64,000 nucleotides of DNA from CAXMMR01 sp965198995 (GTDB lineage: Bacteria; Pseudomonadota; Alphaproteobacteria; Acetobacterales; Acetobacteraceae). The notes beneath the pieces are model-generated. The model was not told the origin of the DNA and did no database searches. It saw nothing but the letters and a program-made list of their open reading frames with translations. The stretch is from NCBI GenBank assembly GCA_965198995.1, contig CBDAQG010000002.1:558001-622000 (forward strand), given 5' to 3'. Within the stretch, counting starts at the first letter, position 1. Every line of letters begins with the position of its first letter. A program made the translations under genes and the position numbers. This document shows, piece after piece, positions 1 to 8,322 of the stretch.

Positions 1-524
1 ATGACGAGCCCTGCAGGATGCAGAAACTGCTTGAGAGCATCGCTATAACGAGCGTGAAAGCCAACGGCGTTCTCCACCGCATCAATATCTAGCTGCTGGC
101 CAGTCAAGAAAACCCAAGCTGTGTTGTCACCACTTAATGGGAATGTCTTCAGGTCGGTGCTTTTTGCCGAAGCTGCGATGGCTGGCGTCTCAGCAGCGTC
201 GATACTGAGGAATATTAACCTGTAGTCACGTCCGGCGACGAGCCCCGCTTGGCTGATGGCGTCCAATGTGTCGTCGCGTATGATCCCACAGAGGCTGGGA
301 CAGGCGTAGTAGCCGAGGATCAGGAGAGATGGCTTGTCGGCTATTGCCGATCGAAGGTCGATTAGTTGGCCGCTCGCTGTCCGGAAGCGGCGCGTGAGTG
401 GAAGAAGTGCGCCTGGCTGCGGCTGATATCCAAGACCCGTAATGTCTGGCGCCGCGGCGAAGCCCGATGACACCATCATGCACGCCACTAACCCGGCAAC
501 CAAAGGTTGTATATAGGCCTTCAA
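1..524 (-). CDS. SCO1/SenC family copper chaperone (partial, runs off left edge)
   Basis: Reading the minus strand from a TTG at 524-522 gives an open frame to the window edge. It starts with a hydrophobic signal-like stretch (QPLVAGLVACMMVSSG), continues to the copper-binding thioredoxin-fold motif GYYACPSLCG near residue 75, and ends in QFLHPAGLV, the conserved region around the third copper ligand (His) in SCO proteins. SCO proteins are periplasmic, membrane-anchored chaperones delivering copper to the CuA site of cytochrome oxidase. The TTG overlaps the hpnG stop codon (TTGA), suggesting translational coupling; ATGs at 479 and 476 are alternative starts. The C-terminus lies outside the window. 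The family assignment is firm; the start is uncertain. Confidence 0.85.
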   Translation of the reverse strand, partial: MKAYIQPLVAGLVACMMVSSGFAAAPDITGLGYQPQPGALLPLTRRFRTASGQLIDLRSAIADKPSLLILGYYACPSLCGIIRDDTLDAISQAGLVAGRDYRLIFLSIDAAETPAIAASAKSTDLKTFPLSGDNTAWVFLTGQQLDIDAVENAVGFHARYSDALKQFLHPAGLV

Positions 525-1201
525 AGACTGTCTTCTTTGCGAGACGCGACAGCTCCACCAGTTGTTAGGCTCACATCAAAATCTTTCACGTAGCGAGCAA
601 GGCCGCGCCGGGCGGCAAAAGCATCTGAGGCAAGCTTGATCATGGAGATGACTTCGCCCGGACGTCGCGCAAGGGCTGCAAGCAGCGACAGAAGTTTGAC
701 ACGCCCTTGTTCATCGAGGGCTACGAGAGCGGCGGCGGGCAGTGCGCGCGTCGCCGGATCGCAGATCGCACGGACGGCAGCAAACGGTAGTCCCCTAGCA
801 AGCGCGCTCATCGCCACAACCCCAGACTCAAGGTCGATGGCAACTGCCCCAGTGTCGGCGTGCAATTTAGCCTTCTCAGTCACACTCCGGGCGACCATAC
901 CGAGATCAAGTATGGAGCCTGCCAACGGCCCGCCCAGCTGACGCACCAGCTCGACGTCACAGGGGATTTCACCGGCTGTTGTCAGGACAGACCTTGGAAT
1001 GATGAGGTCGCCTGCGCTCAGGTCGGGAGCAAGTCCTCCGGCGATACCAAAGCTCAGCAATGCTGTGACACCGCTGCTAACAAGGTCTTCGACAGCTTGC
1101 TGCGCACCGGCTGCCGTCCCGTTGCCAACGCAGACGAGACCGCCAAGCCTTCGGGCGAGCTTTGCTTCCTCAGCCAAGCCCACCAAGATGCCGATCACCA
1201 C
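521..1201 (-). CDS. hpnG: Hopanoid-associated nucleoside phosphorylase HpnG
   Basis: A 226-residue protein of the purine nucleoside phosphorylase/MTA-nucleosidase fold, with the nucleobase-pocket motifs SFGIAGGL (about residue 50) and AIDLESGVVA (about residue 121). In hopanoid clusters HpnG removes adenine from adenosylhopane on the way to bacteriohopanetetrol. It begins at a GTG and is separated from the upstream shc by 51 bases. The frame runs to a TGA that overlaps the next gene. The identity rests on sequence plus its place at the end of the hpn operon. No hpnH (the radical-SAM enzyme making adenosylhopane) is present in the window. Confidence 0.88.
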   Translation of the reverse strand: MVIGILVGLAEEAKLARRLGGLVCVGNGTAAGAQQAVEDLVSSGVTALLSFGIAGGLAPDLSAGDLIIPRSVLTTAGEIPCDVELVRQLGGPLAGSILDLGMVARSVTEKAKLHADTGAVAIDLESGVVAMSALARGLPFAAVRAICDPATRALPAAALVALDEQGRVKLLSLLAALARRPGEVISMIKLASDAFAARRGLARYVKDFDVSLTTGGAVASRKEDSL

Positions 1202-1252
1202 TCGACCTGGTCGGACATGCGCGATGATGTGGAGCGTCCGAGATACCTGACG

Positions 1253-3187
1253 CTAGAAACCGTAGGTGACCTGACTCTCGTTCGTGTCCATCAAGGTGCG
1301 ATAACGGGCCAACGCCAGTAGTGGGAAAAACAATCTGTATCCGTGATACCGCAGGTAGAACACACGCGGAAAGCCAGTTGCCGTGTAGGCCTGTTCGTCC
1401 CACTCGCCGTTTGGACACTGAGTCCGCTGAAGATAGGAAATACCACGGCTAACAGCACGATGATCAACACAGCCTACCGCCATTAAGCCGATCAAGGCCC
1501 ATGCCGTCTGCGAAGGAGTGCTGATCGTAAACACACCATGCGCAGCGCCGCGGTAGGTCTCCTCATCCTCGCCCCAGCCACCATCGTCCCGCTGTGTCGC
1601 CAGAAGGAACTCAACCCCGCGGCGTACACACTCATCCTCTATCGTCAGGCCAACGGCGTTAAAGGCACATAGGGCAGACCAAGTTCCATAGATGTAGTTC
1701 GTTCCCCAACGACCGAACCAGCTCCCGTCTGCCTCCTGTTCCGCCTTAAGGTAAGCAATCCCCCGTTCAATCGAGTCATGCTTGAGCGACAAGCCGATCT
1801 GGGCAAGGAACGACAAACAGCGCGCCGTCACGTCGGCGGTGGGAGGATCAAGCAGGGCACCGTGATCGGCAAATGGGATAGCGTTCAAGTACATCTGGGT
1901 GTTTTCAGGCTCGAACGCGCCCCAGCCACCATCGCGGCTCTGCATGCCGATGATCCAGACACGTGCCCGCTCGATGGCCGCCGCGTAGTGAGTATCACCC
2001 GTGCGATGCAACAACATACCAACAACGGCAGTGTCATCGACGTCAGGGAAGTAGTCGTTCGCATATTGAAAAGCCCAACCGCCGGGCGGCAGCTCCGGCC
2101 GACGTACCGACCAGTCGCCATGCACCGAGGTAATCTGCCGAGCGAGCAGCCAGTCGCAGGCCCGCTCTACTATCTTGTTCGGGGCGTTTAGCGCTGCAGC
2201 TTCCGCAATGGCGTGGCCCGACAGGGCGGTGTCCCAGACAGGCGAGAGGCACGGCTGGCAGTAAGCCTCATGCTCGCGGACAATCAGGAGTTTACGAACA
2301 GCCCGCCAGGCCATCGACGCGTCCGGATGGTCGGATGAGTATCCGAGCAGGTCGAACATCATCACGGTATTGGCCATGGCCGGATAGATGCCGCCAAGGC
2401 CATCCTCGCCGTTCAGACGCTCCTTGACAAACGCGACCGCTGCTTCAGTCGCACGATGACGGCTACGCCGCGGAAAAAAGCGCTCACTGGCCCGAAGAAC
2501 TCGATCAAGCAGAGTGAACGCCGTCGCGATCGGGCCACCGCCCGTGCTGCCAGTCCATTGGCGAACCAGCTCCGCGGGTTCGACAAACAGTTCACCGACC
2601 TGAACGCCGTTGGGATTGCGGGCTCGAGGCCGATGAGCCGCCAGAACAAGCAATGGCACCATCACCGTGCGAGACCAGTAAGAAACCTTCGATAAATGGA
2701 AGAAAAACCAGCGCGGGAGCAGCATGATCTCGACAGGCATGACCGGCACCGCGCGCCACGGCACTGCCCCAAATAAGGCAAGTTGCATTCGCGTAAACAC
2801 GTTGCTCTTTGCGGCTCCCCCGGCAGCCAAGATCGCGTCGCGTGCCCGGACCATATGGGGGGCTTCCGGATCGTCGCCGATGCACTTCAGTGCGAAATAC
2901 GCCTTTACACTTGCCGACAGATCGAACGCGCCGTCGTGAAACAGCGGCCAACCACCATGTCCCTCTTGAATGCGTCGCAGGTAGACGCCGATTTTCTGTT
3001 GGAGCGGCCGGTCCATCCGGTCGAGATAGTGTTCGAGCAGGACGTACTCGGCGGGGATGGTTGCGTCCGCTTCGAGCTCAAAAAGCCAATGTCCGTCAAT
3101 GTTCTGGCGCGCCTGCAGCGCTGACGTCGCTTGCGCGATCGCCTGATCGAGCAGACCGACTGCCTCTAGAACGCACTCGCTGGGCAT
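1253..3187 (-). CDS. shc: Squalene-hopene cyclase
   Basis: A 644-residue class II triterpene cyclase, normal length for the family. The protonating motif DVDD lies at residues 382-385 (within FPDVDDTAVVG). Several QW-type repeats are visible, such as QSRDGGWGAF and TQRDDGGWGED. It cyclises squalene to hopene/hopanol at the cytoplasmic membrane. The gene sits 9 bases after hpnE in the same direction, so it is probably translated from the same message. The ATG start gives the usual N-terminus with a QNIDGHWLFELEAD segment characteristic of bacterial Shc. Also called hpnF. Confidence 0.96.
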   Translation of the reverse strand: MPSECVLEAVGLLDQAIAQATSALQARQNIDGHWLFELEADATIPAEYVLLEHYLDRMDRPLQQKIGVYLRRIQEGHGGWPLFHDGAFDLSASVKAYFALKCIGDDPEAPHMVRARDAILAAGGAAKSNVFTRMQLALFGAVPWRAVPVMPVEIMLLPRWFFFHLSKVSYWSRTVMVPLLVLAAHRPRARNPNGVQVGELFVEPAELVRQWTGSTGGGPIATAFTLLDRVLRASERFFPRRSRHRATEAAVAFVKERLNGEDGLGGIYPAMANTVMMFDLLGYSSDHPDASMAWRAVRKLLIVREHEAYCQPCLSPVWDTALSGHAIAEAAALNAPNKIVERACDWLLARQITSVHGDWSVRRPELPPGGWAFQYANDYFPDVDDTAVVGMLLHRTGDTHYAAAIERARVWIIGMQSRDGGWGAFEPENTQMYLNAIPFADHGALLDPPTADVTARCLSFLAQIGLSLKHDSIERGIAYLKAEQEADGSWFGRWGTNYIYGTWSALCAFNAVGLTIEDECVRRGVEFLLATQRDDGGWGEDEETYRGAAHGVFTISTPSQTAWALIGLMAVGCVDHRAVSRGISYLQRTQCPNGEWDEQAYTATGFPRVFYLRYHGYRLFFPLLALARYRTLMDTNESQVTYGF

Positions 3188-3196
3188 TGCTCGGTA

Positions 3197-4444
3197 CTAG
3201 TCTCCAACGGCAGAGGTGACTATTTCCCCTGCAGTAAAGCCTGACCTGATTGCACCTTCGATCGTGGCCGGCAAGCCTGTCGCCGTCCAGTCACCTGCCA
3301 GGAAGACATTTGGGAGCCAGGTGCGGCAACTAGGTCGCTGTCGAGCCTGTTCTGGCGTGGCTGCGAAGGTCGCTCGCTTCTCCCGGACCAAGCGGTGCGG
3401 GGGCAGCGGATCGCCTGAACCGCAGGCAGCCTGGATTTCACGCCACACCTGCTCGCCAAGCGTTGCAGCCGAAACGCCTGATAGTCGGTTGGCCGCGCTG
3501 ATCGTCACAGACACGATGCCAGGTTTAAAAAACAACCATTCAGCCAAGCCGCCAACCAATCCGAGAAAGCCAGCCTCTGGTCCGATGAGCGTCGCCTTAT
3601 AGTGCAGGTTGACGATACTTTCGTGCTCTTGCGGGCGCAGCAATCCCGGCAGCAGGTCGGACGCGCGCTCTGCAGGTACTGCCAGAACAACCTGGTCCAT
3701 GGGGCTCAGCGTGGTCGACCGTCCCTGCTCCTGCAAGGCGATCGCACGCCCGTCCTGCACTACGACCTGGGTGATGCGCCGGCTGGTCGAGACTTGCTGA
3801 CCGGCGGCGCGCAGGCTGTCGAGCGCCGGATCGGCAATCGACTCTGACCAGCCTTGACGTGGAAATGCTGCTAGACAGGACCGTCCGCCACGCATCAACG
3901 TCTCGCGAATTATCGCTCCCAGCAACGCTGCACTACCCCGACTGGCAGGTGTGTTCAACGCGGCGACCGCAAGCGGTTCGACCAAGCGGTGAAACAGCAC
4001 CCCGGGTGGAGCAACCTGTCGGACAGTTGCGTGTGGACTTGCACGAAGCAAATCGCGCAAGCCTAGGTAATCGGTCACGGTGGTGCCCGGTACGCGACGT
4101 CGGGCGGATAACAGCCACCAAGGTATACGGCCGGCATTGGGCCGCAACGTCCAGCTCTCGCCCGTCGCCAGGTCGTGGAAGGGAAACGCTGGCTCGGACG
4201 GGCTGCGGAAGGTGTGGCGACTGCCGATACGGTCAATCATGGCGAAGCTTGCCCGATTGCCGGACAGCAACAGGTGATTGCCATTGTCGAGCCGACAATC
4301 TAGCTCGCGGTCATAGTATGAGCGGCAACGTCCACCGCAGGCGGGCCCAGCCTCGTAGACGCTGACAGCACGACCAGCATCGCTCAAGGCTATAGCGGCC
4401 GACAGTCCAGACAAACCGCCGCCGATCACGTGGACGGTACTCAC
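3197..4444 (-). CDS. hpnE: Hydroxysqualene dehydroxylase HpnE (FAD-dependent)
   Basis: A 415-residue amine-oxidase/phytoene-desaturase-like flavoprotein. The N-terminal dinucleotide-binding motif HVIGGGLSGLSAAIALSDAG is followed by the acidic ribose-binding residue in VYEAG, and the C-terminal FAD motif VFLAGDWTATGLPATIEGA is intact. HpnE reduces and dehydroxylates hydroxysqualene to squalene, completing the HpnCDE route from FPP. Its ATG overlaps the hpnD stop by four bases (ATGA), and shc follows after 9 bases. Confidence 0.94.
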   Translation of the reverse strand: MSTVHVIGGGLSGLSAAIALSDAGRAVSVYEAGPACGGRCRSYYDRELDCRLDNGNHLLLSGNRASFAMIDRIGSRHTFRSPSEPAFPFHDLATGESWTLRPNAGRIPWWLLSARRRVPGTTVTDYLGLRDLLRASPHATVRQVAPPGVLFHRLVEPLAVAALNTPASRGSAALLGAIIRETLMRGGRSCLAAFPRQGWSESIADPALDSLRAAGQQVSTSRRITQVVVQDGRAIALQEQGRSTTLSPMDQVVLAVPAERASDLLPGLLRPQEHESIVNLHYKATLIGPEAGFLGLVGGLAEWLFFKPGIVSVTISAANRLSGVSAATLGEQVWREIQAACGSGDPLPPHRLVREKRATFAATPEQARQRPSCRTWLPNVFLAGDWTATGLPATIEGAIRSGFTAGEIVTSAVGD

Positions 4445-5301
4445 GCCAGACTATGTTTCAGCGCGATCCAGAGCTTACGACGGCGTGATACCGAGACTGG
4501 CTGCTGGATCTGGGCCCATCCCCGCCATTCTAACCGTTCCAATATCGCCAAGTAGCTCGCGGCCATAATCCTGGCGGGGCGCATCGCCTGACGTTCACAC
4601 AGCGCCATCGCCTGGAAGGCGTCTGCAAAATACCTGTGTGCCTGCGCCGCCATGCGGCGGCAGACCGGTTCCAGGCCCGGAGAGACGAGCGCCGGTGAAG
4701 GCGTTGGCGGCACGCCTTCGGCGGCAAGCCATTCGGCCGGAAGATACAGTCGTCCGCGCTCGGCATCCTCCGCCACGTCGCGCAGGATGTTTGTCCATTG
4801 CAGTGCCCGCCCGAGATGCCAGGCGACAAGCTGACCGTGCTCAGACGCTTCGCCAAATGCGCGCACGGCAAGGCGACCTACGGCGGCCGCAACCTGGTCG
4901 CAGTAGGTGTCCAATGCCTCCAGGCTCGGAGCGACAATCGCCTGCTCCGCATCGGTTTGCATGCCGTCGATAATGGCGAGGAAATCCGGCTCGCGAAGAT
5001 CGAACCGCACGATGGACCAGGCAAGCATGCGTGTGAGAGGGTCGTGGCCGACGCCAAGAAAGGCTTGCCGGATCCAGGATCGCCAGCAGGAGAGCCTGAG
5101 CCGCTTGTCGGCGATGTCGCCGGGTTCGTCTGCGACATCGTCGACGACGCGGCAGAAGGCGTAAATGGTGTAGAGGGCGCTGCGCTGGTCACGCGGCAGA
5201 ATGCGCATGCCATTATAGAAGGAGGTGCCGGCGCCGCGCACGATCGACGCAACCGCAACGCGGTCCTCGTAGGCCGGTGCCAACAATGTGTCCGACATCA
5301 T
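4441..5301 (-). CDS. hpnD: Presqualene diphosphate synthase HpnD
   Basis: A 286-residue trans-isoprenyl diphosphate synthase of the squalene/phytoene synthase family. Both magnesium-binding aspartate regions are present: RVVDDVADEPGD near residue 51 and NILRDVAEDAERGRLYLP near residue 172. By family knowledge it condenses two FPP molecules to presqualene diphosphate, the first step of the three-gene squalene route (hpnD, hpnC, hpnE). The start codon overlaps the hpnC stop by four bases (ATGA) and the stop overlaps hpnE in the same way, so tight translational coupling is likely. Confidence 0.95.
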   Translation of the reverse strand: MMSDTLLAPAYEDRVAVASIVRGAGTSFYNGMRILPRDQRSALYTIYAFCRVVDDVADEPGDIADKRLRLSCWRSWIRQAFLGVGHDPLTRMLAWSIVRFDLREPDFLAIIDGMQTDAEQAIVAPSLEALDTYCDQVAAAVGRLAVRAFGEASEHGQLVAWHLGRALQWTNILRDVAEDAERGRLYLPAEWLAAEGVPPTPSPALVSPGLEPVCRRMAAQAHRYFADAFQAMALCERQAMRPARIMAASYLAILERLEWRGWAQIQQPVSVSRRRKLWIALKHSLA

Positions 5302-6164
5302 GTAACCGCTGCCGGTTGGGGTAGGTGTCGAAATGCCGTGGGCAGCATGCGCAACGTGTCAAGCCGCGTCAGCTTGACGCGCCGTGCGAGTGCATCCTGG
5401 TGTCGCAGCCGGCGCTGCAGCCGATAGCTCAGCGCGCTGATCACCCCGGTCTCGAGCCTAAGCCGACGATCCTGCACGAACCGAGGCAGTGTAGCGCCTG
5501 CCTCATTCCAGGCGTCTGTCAGATCCAGCAGTTGATCAAACACGCGTCGTAGCGCCGTGCTCAGCCCCGGACGCGCCAAGTCTTCAACCGTCGCGCGGGC
5601 TGAAGCGAGCATATCGCTGGGCAAATAGCAGCGGTTGAGTAACCGTAAGTCAATCGCGGCGTCCTGCAGATGGTTCAGCAACTGCAGCGCTGCGCACAGT
5701 GCGTCGGACGGCGCATAGCTGTCCATGTGCTCGCCATGCAGGTCGAGCACGTGGCGGCCGACAGGCATCGCTGAATAGCGGCAATATGTTGCAAGCTCGC
5801 TCCAGTTGGCATAGCGCAGCTTCGTGGCATCTTGCCGGAACGCATGAAGCAGATCACAGGCATGCTCCGCCGTTACGCCGGTTTGTGTCAGGCTCTCGCG
5901 TAGTCCGAGCGCTGCCGCCGAGCCATCCTCCCGCTCATGCCGCAACACGGCCTCCATGACGTCAAGCCGGCGCAACTTCTCGGTCGGTGCGAGGTCCGGA
6001 CTGTCGGCGATGTCGTCGGCGATGCGTGCGAAGCGGTAAAAAACGTGCACGTGACGCCGCAGGTCACTGCGGATCAACAGTGAGCCCACGGGGAAGTTTT
6101 CGTCAGGTCTGTCCTTGCCCGACCAGAGCTCGACGTCCTCGGCTGATGAGGCACTGGCGCTCAC
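5298..6164 (-). CDS. hpnC: Hydroxysqualene synthase HpnC
   Basis: A 288-residue squalene/phytoene synthase paralogue of HpnD. It converts presqualene diphosphate to hydroxysqualene. Motifs are RFARIADDIADSPDL (first Asp-rich region) and NHLQDAAIDLRLLNRCYLP (second). A longer open frame extends to 6500, but that part is out-of-frame hpnB. The GTG at 6164-6162, overlapping the hpnB stop as GTGA, gives the usual HpnC N-terminus leading into VELWSGKDRPDENFPVGS, so that start was chosen. Confidence 0.93.
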   Translation of the reverse strand: MSASASSAEDVELWSGKDRPDENFPVGSLLIRSDLRRHVHVFYRFARIADDIADSPDLAPTEKLRRLDVMEAVLRHEREDGSAAALGLRESLTQTGVTAEHACDLLHAFRQDATKLRYANWSELATYCRYSAMPVGRHVLDLHGEHMDSYAPSDALCAALQLLNHLQDAAIDLRLLNRCYLPSDMLASARATVEDLARPGLSTALRRVFDQLLDLTDAWNEAGATLPRFVQDRRLRLETGVISALSYRLQRRLRHQDALARRVKLTRLDTLRMLPTAFRHLPQPAAVT

Positions 6165-7279
6165 GATGCAGTTCGCTGATAGCTGCGTTGTTTCCAGACA
6201 ACGCCTCGGCCACGGTAATGGCTGACCGCTGAGCCGATCGTCGCCGCGGTGTAGAAGATCCCGATGATCGGCAGCAGGAGAGCTCGTAGCGGAGACAGGC
6301 GAAATCGATGCAATGTGGGTATATAGGATGCGGTCGAGATCGCGAACGCGGACAGACCGATCCAGCGTGTGACGCCAGAGCCAAGCAGCAGCATCAGCAA
6401 CGGTATTATCCAGACGATGCCCATACCGAGCACTGTTCCCAATAGGAGTAGAGGCGAGTAGCGCAGTTGCACGTAGGCCGTTCGCGCGACCATGCGCCAT
6501 ACGTCAGCGACATGGGGATATGGCCGGACGCTTGTCGCAAGATTACTGTGGCCGAGCCATATCTGCCCGCCCCGCTTCACTGCAGCAGCCAATGTCACGT
6601 CGTCGATTAAGGCATTGCGGATGCTGTCAATGCCGCCGATGCGCGTCAGGACGGTCGCCCGCAACAGCATCGTGCCGCCAGCGGCGGCGGCAAGACGATA
6701 ACGTGGCGTATTTACCCAGGCAAATGGATACAGAAGCTGGAAGAAGAATACGAAGGCCGGCACAAGCAAGCGCTCCGCCTGGCTGTCGCAGCGCAGCCGA
6801 ACCATCTCAGACACAAGGTCAAGATTATCCCGTTCGGCTTTACTGACCAAGGTGGCGAGATGAGCTGGCTCATGTTCAATGTCGGCATCAGTCAGCAAGA
6901 CGTAGGCTGCATTGCCCATATGCTGCAGACCTTGCGACACAGCCCAAAGTTTTCCGCTCCAGCCGCTTGGGCGTGCCTGGCCATCGATGACAAGCAGTCG
7001 CGGATCCTGAAATGCCCGAGCGACTTCGCCCGTGCCGTCCACGCTGCAATCGTCAACGAGCACGACCCTCAATGCGCCGGCGTAATGCTGCGCCAGCAAG
7101 CTTGCCAAGCATTGCGCCAACACCGGCGCCTCATTGCGAGCAGGAATGACAATCGTGACGCTCGGATAATCGGCACGATTCGCAGCAGCTGACAGCACCG
7201 GGCCTGCCGACCAGAAGCGGCCATGCGCGACCAGCAGGTAAAGCCAGCAGATGAGCGACACGCAGGCGAGCACGATCAT
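6161..7279 (-). CDS. hpnB: Hopanoid-associated glycosyltransferase HpnB
   Basis: A 372-residue GT2-family membrane glycosyltransferase. An N-terminal membrane helix (VLACVSLICWLYLLVAHG) precedes the GT-A domain with SVTIVIPARNEAPVL, VLVDDCSVDGTG and the metal-binding LTDADIEH. Three or so hydrophobic segments occupy the C-terminal quarter. The exact sugar and acceptor of HpnB are not settled; it is a consistent neighbour of hopanoid genes. The ATG at 7279 overlaps the hpnA stop (ATGA). A longer frame to 7468 is only shadow sequence of hpnA. Confidence 0.9.
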   Translation of the reverse strand: MIVLACVSLICWLYLLVAHGRFWSAGPVLSAAANRADYPSVTIVIPARNEAPVLAQCLASLLAQHYAGALRVVLVDDCSVDGTGEVARAFQDPRLLVIDGQARPSGWSGKLWAVSQGLQHMGNAAYVLLTDADIEHEPAHLATLVSKAERDNLDLVSEMVRLRCDSQAERLLVPAFVFFFQLLYPFAWVNTPRYRLAAAAGGTMLLRATVLTRIGGIDSIRNALIDDVTLAAAVKRGGQIWLGHSNLATSVRPYPHVADVWRMVARTAYVQLRYSPLLLLGTVLGMGIVWIIPLLMLLLGSGVTRWIGLSAFAISTASYIPTLHRFRLSPLRALLLPIIGIFYTAATIGSAVSHYRGRGVVWKQRSYQRTAS

Positions 7280-8283
7280 GCGGTGCGGTAGTCCGGCGAG
7301 CGGAACCAAGTCACTGCGTCGGCAATAGCCTCGAGCGCCGGGCGTGGTGCGTAGCCGAGCTCCGCGCGCGCCTTGGCGGAGGAAAAGAACATTTTCTTGC
7401 GGGCCATGGCCAACGTGTCGCGCGTCACCAACGGGTTCCACCCGGTGGCTCGGGCGGTCCACTCGCATGCCACGGCGAGCGGGATCAGGACGCTTGGATG
7501 AAGCCGGACGCGCGGAGGCGCCCGGCCAACCAGCTTGCTGATCTCAACAAAAATGTCCCGCAGCGACATGTCATCACCGCCAAGTATGTACCTCTCACCG
7601 ATCCGACCGCGCTCAAGGGCCAGGGCGTGTCCTTCGGCGACATCGTCGACATGCACGACGTTGAGGCCCGTGTCGACATAGGCGGGCATGCGCCCGGACG
7701 CGGCATCAGCAATCATCTTGCCGGTAGGTGTTGGCTTGACATCGCGAGGCCCAATCGGCGTTGATGGGTTGACAATCACCGCCGGCACTCCTCGCTCACG
7801 GACGAGCTCAAGCACGGCCTGCTCTGCCTGATACTTTGAGCGCTTATAGACGCCGATGATCTTATTCACCACAACCGGCGTAGCTTCATCAGCAATCGAG
7901 CCGTCGCCGACCAGTCCAAGGGCTGCCACGCTCGAGCAGTAGACGACCCGTTCTACACCGGCTGCTTGCGCGGCGAGCAGCAATGCTCTGCTGCCGGCGA
8001 TGTTGACGCGGTTCATGACCTCGGGATCCGGCACCCAGAGACGGTAATCAGCCGCCACGTGGATGACGTAGCGGCAGCCCGCAGTCGCTGCAGTCAGCGA
8101 AGCCGGCGATCCGAGGTCACCCTCCACAATCTCGGCATCAAGCCCGTTGATGTTGCGACGGTCACCTCCTGGCCGGGCGAGCAATCGCAGGCGGTGACCA
8201 CGGGCGAGAAGCGCACGAGTGACTGCCGAGCCGACAAACCCCGTGGCGCCGGTAACCAGGGTAGGGGCGGCGGCTAGGCTCAA
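7276..8283 (-). CDS. hpnA: Hopanoid-associated sugar epimerase/dehydratase HpnA
   Basis: A 335-residue extended short-chain dehydrogenase. The N-terminal NAD(P)-binding motif TGATGFVGSAVTRALL and the catalytic YKRSK (Y-x-x-x-K) near residue 147 are present. HpnA is annotated as a hopanoid-associated sugar epimerase; its substrate is not established, and it is thought to act on the polar head group. It is the first hpn gene of the run and lies 39 bases downstream of the large glycosyltransferase on the same strand, so the operon may start at either gene. Confidence 0.92.
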   Translation of the reverse strand: MSLAAAPTLVTGATGFVGSAVTRALLARGHRLRLLARPGGDRRNINGLDAEIVEGDLGSPASLTAATAGCRYVIHVAADYRLWVPDPEVMNRVNIAGSRALLLAAQAAGVERVVYCSSVAALGLVGDGSIADEATPVVVNKIIGVYKRSKYQAEQAVLELVRERGVPAVIVNPSTPIGPRDVKPTPTGKMIADAASGRMPAYVDTGLNVVHVDDVAEGHALALERGRIGERYILGGDDMSLRDIFVEISKLVGRAPPRVRLHPSVLIPLAVACEWTARATGWNPLVTRDTLAMARKKMFFSSAKARAELGYAPRPALEAIADAVTWFRSPDYRTA

Positions 8284-8322
8284 CGATCCACTCCAAGATG
8301 TCGTGTTGATATAGCGCGGCCT

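Noticed and set aside
226..558. 110-residue minus-strand reading frame at the left end
   Set aside because: It is out of frame with the SCO-like gene, which shows the CPSLC motif and runs through the same bases to the edge.
6165..6500. Long N-terminal extension of HpnC
   Set aside because: It is hpnB sequence in another frame; the GTG overlapping the hpnB stop gives the family N-terminus.
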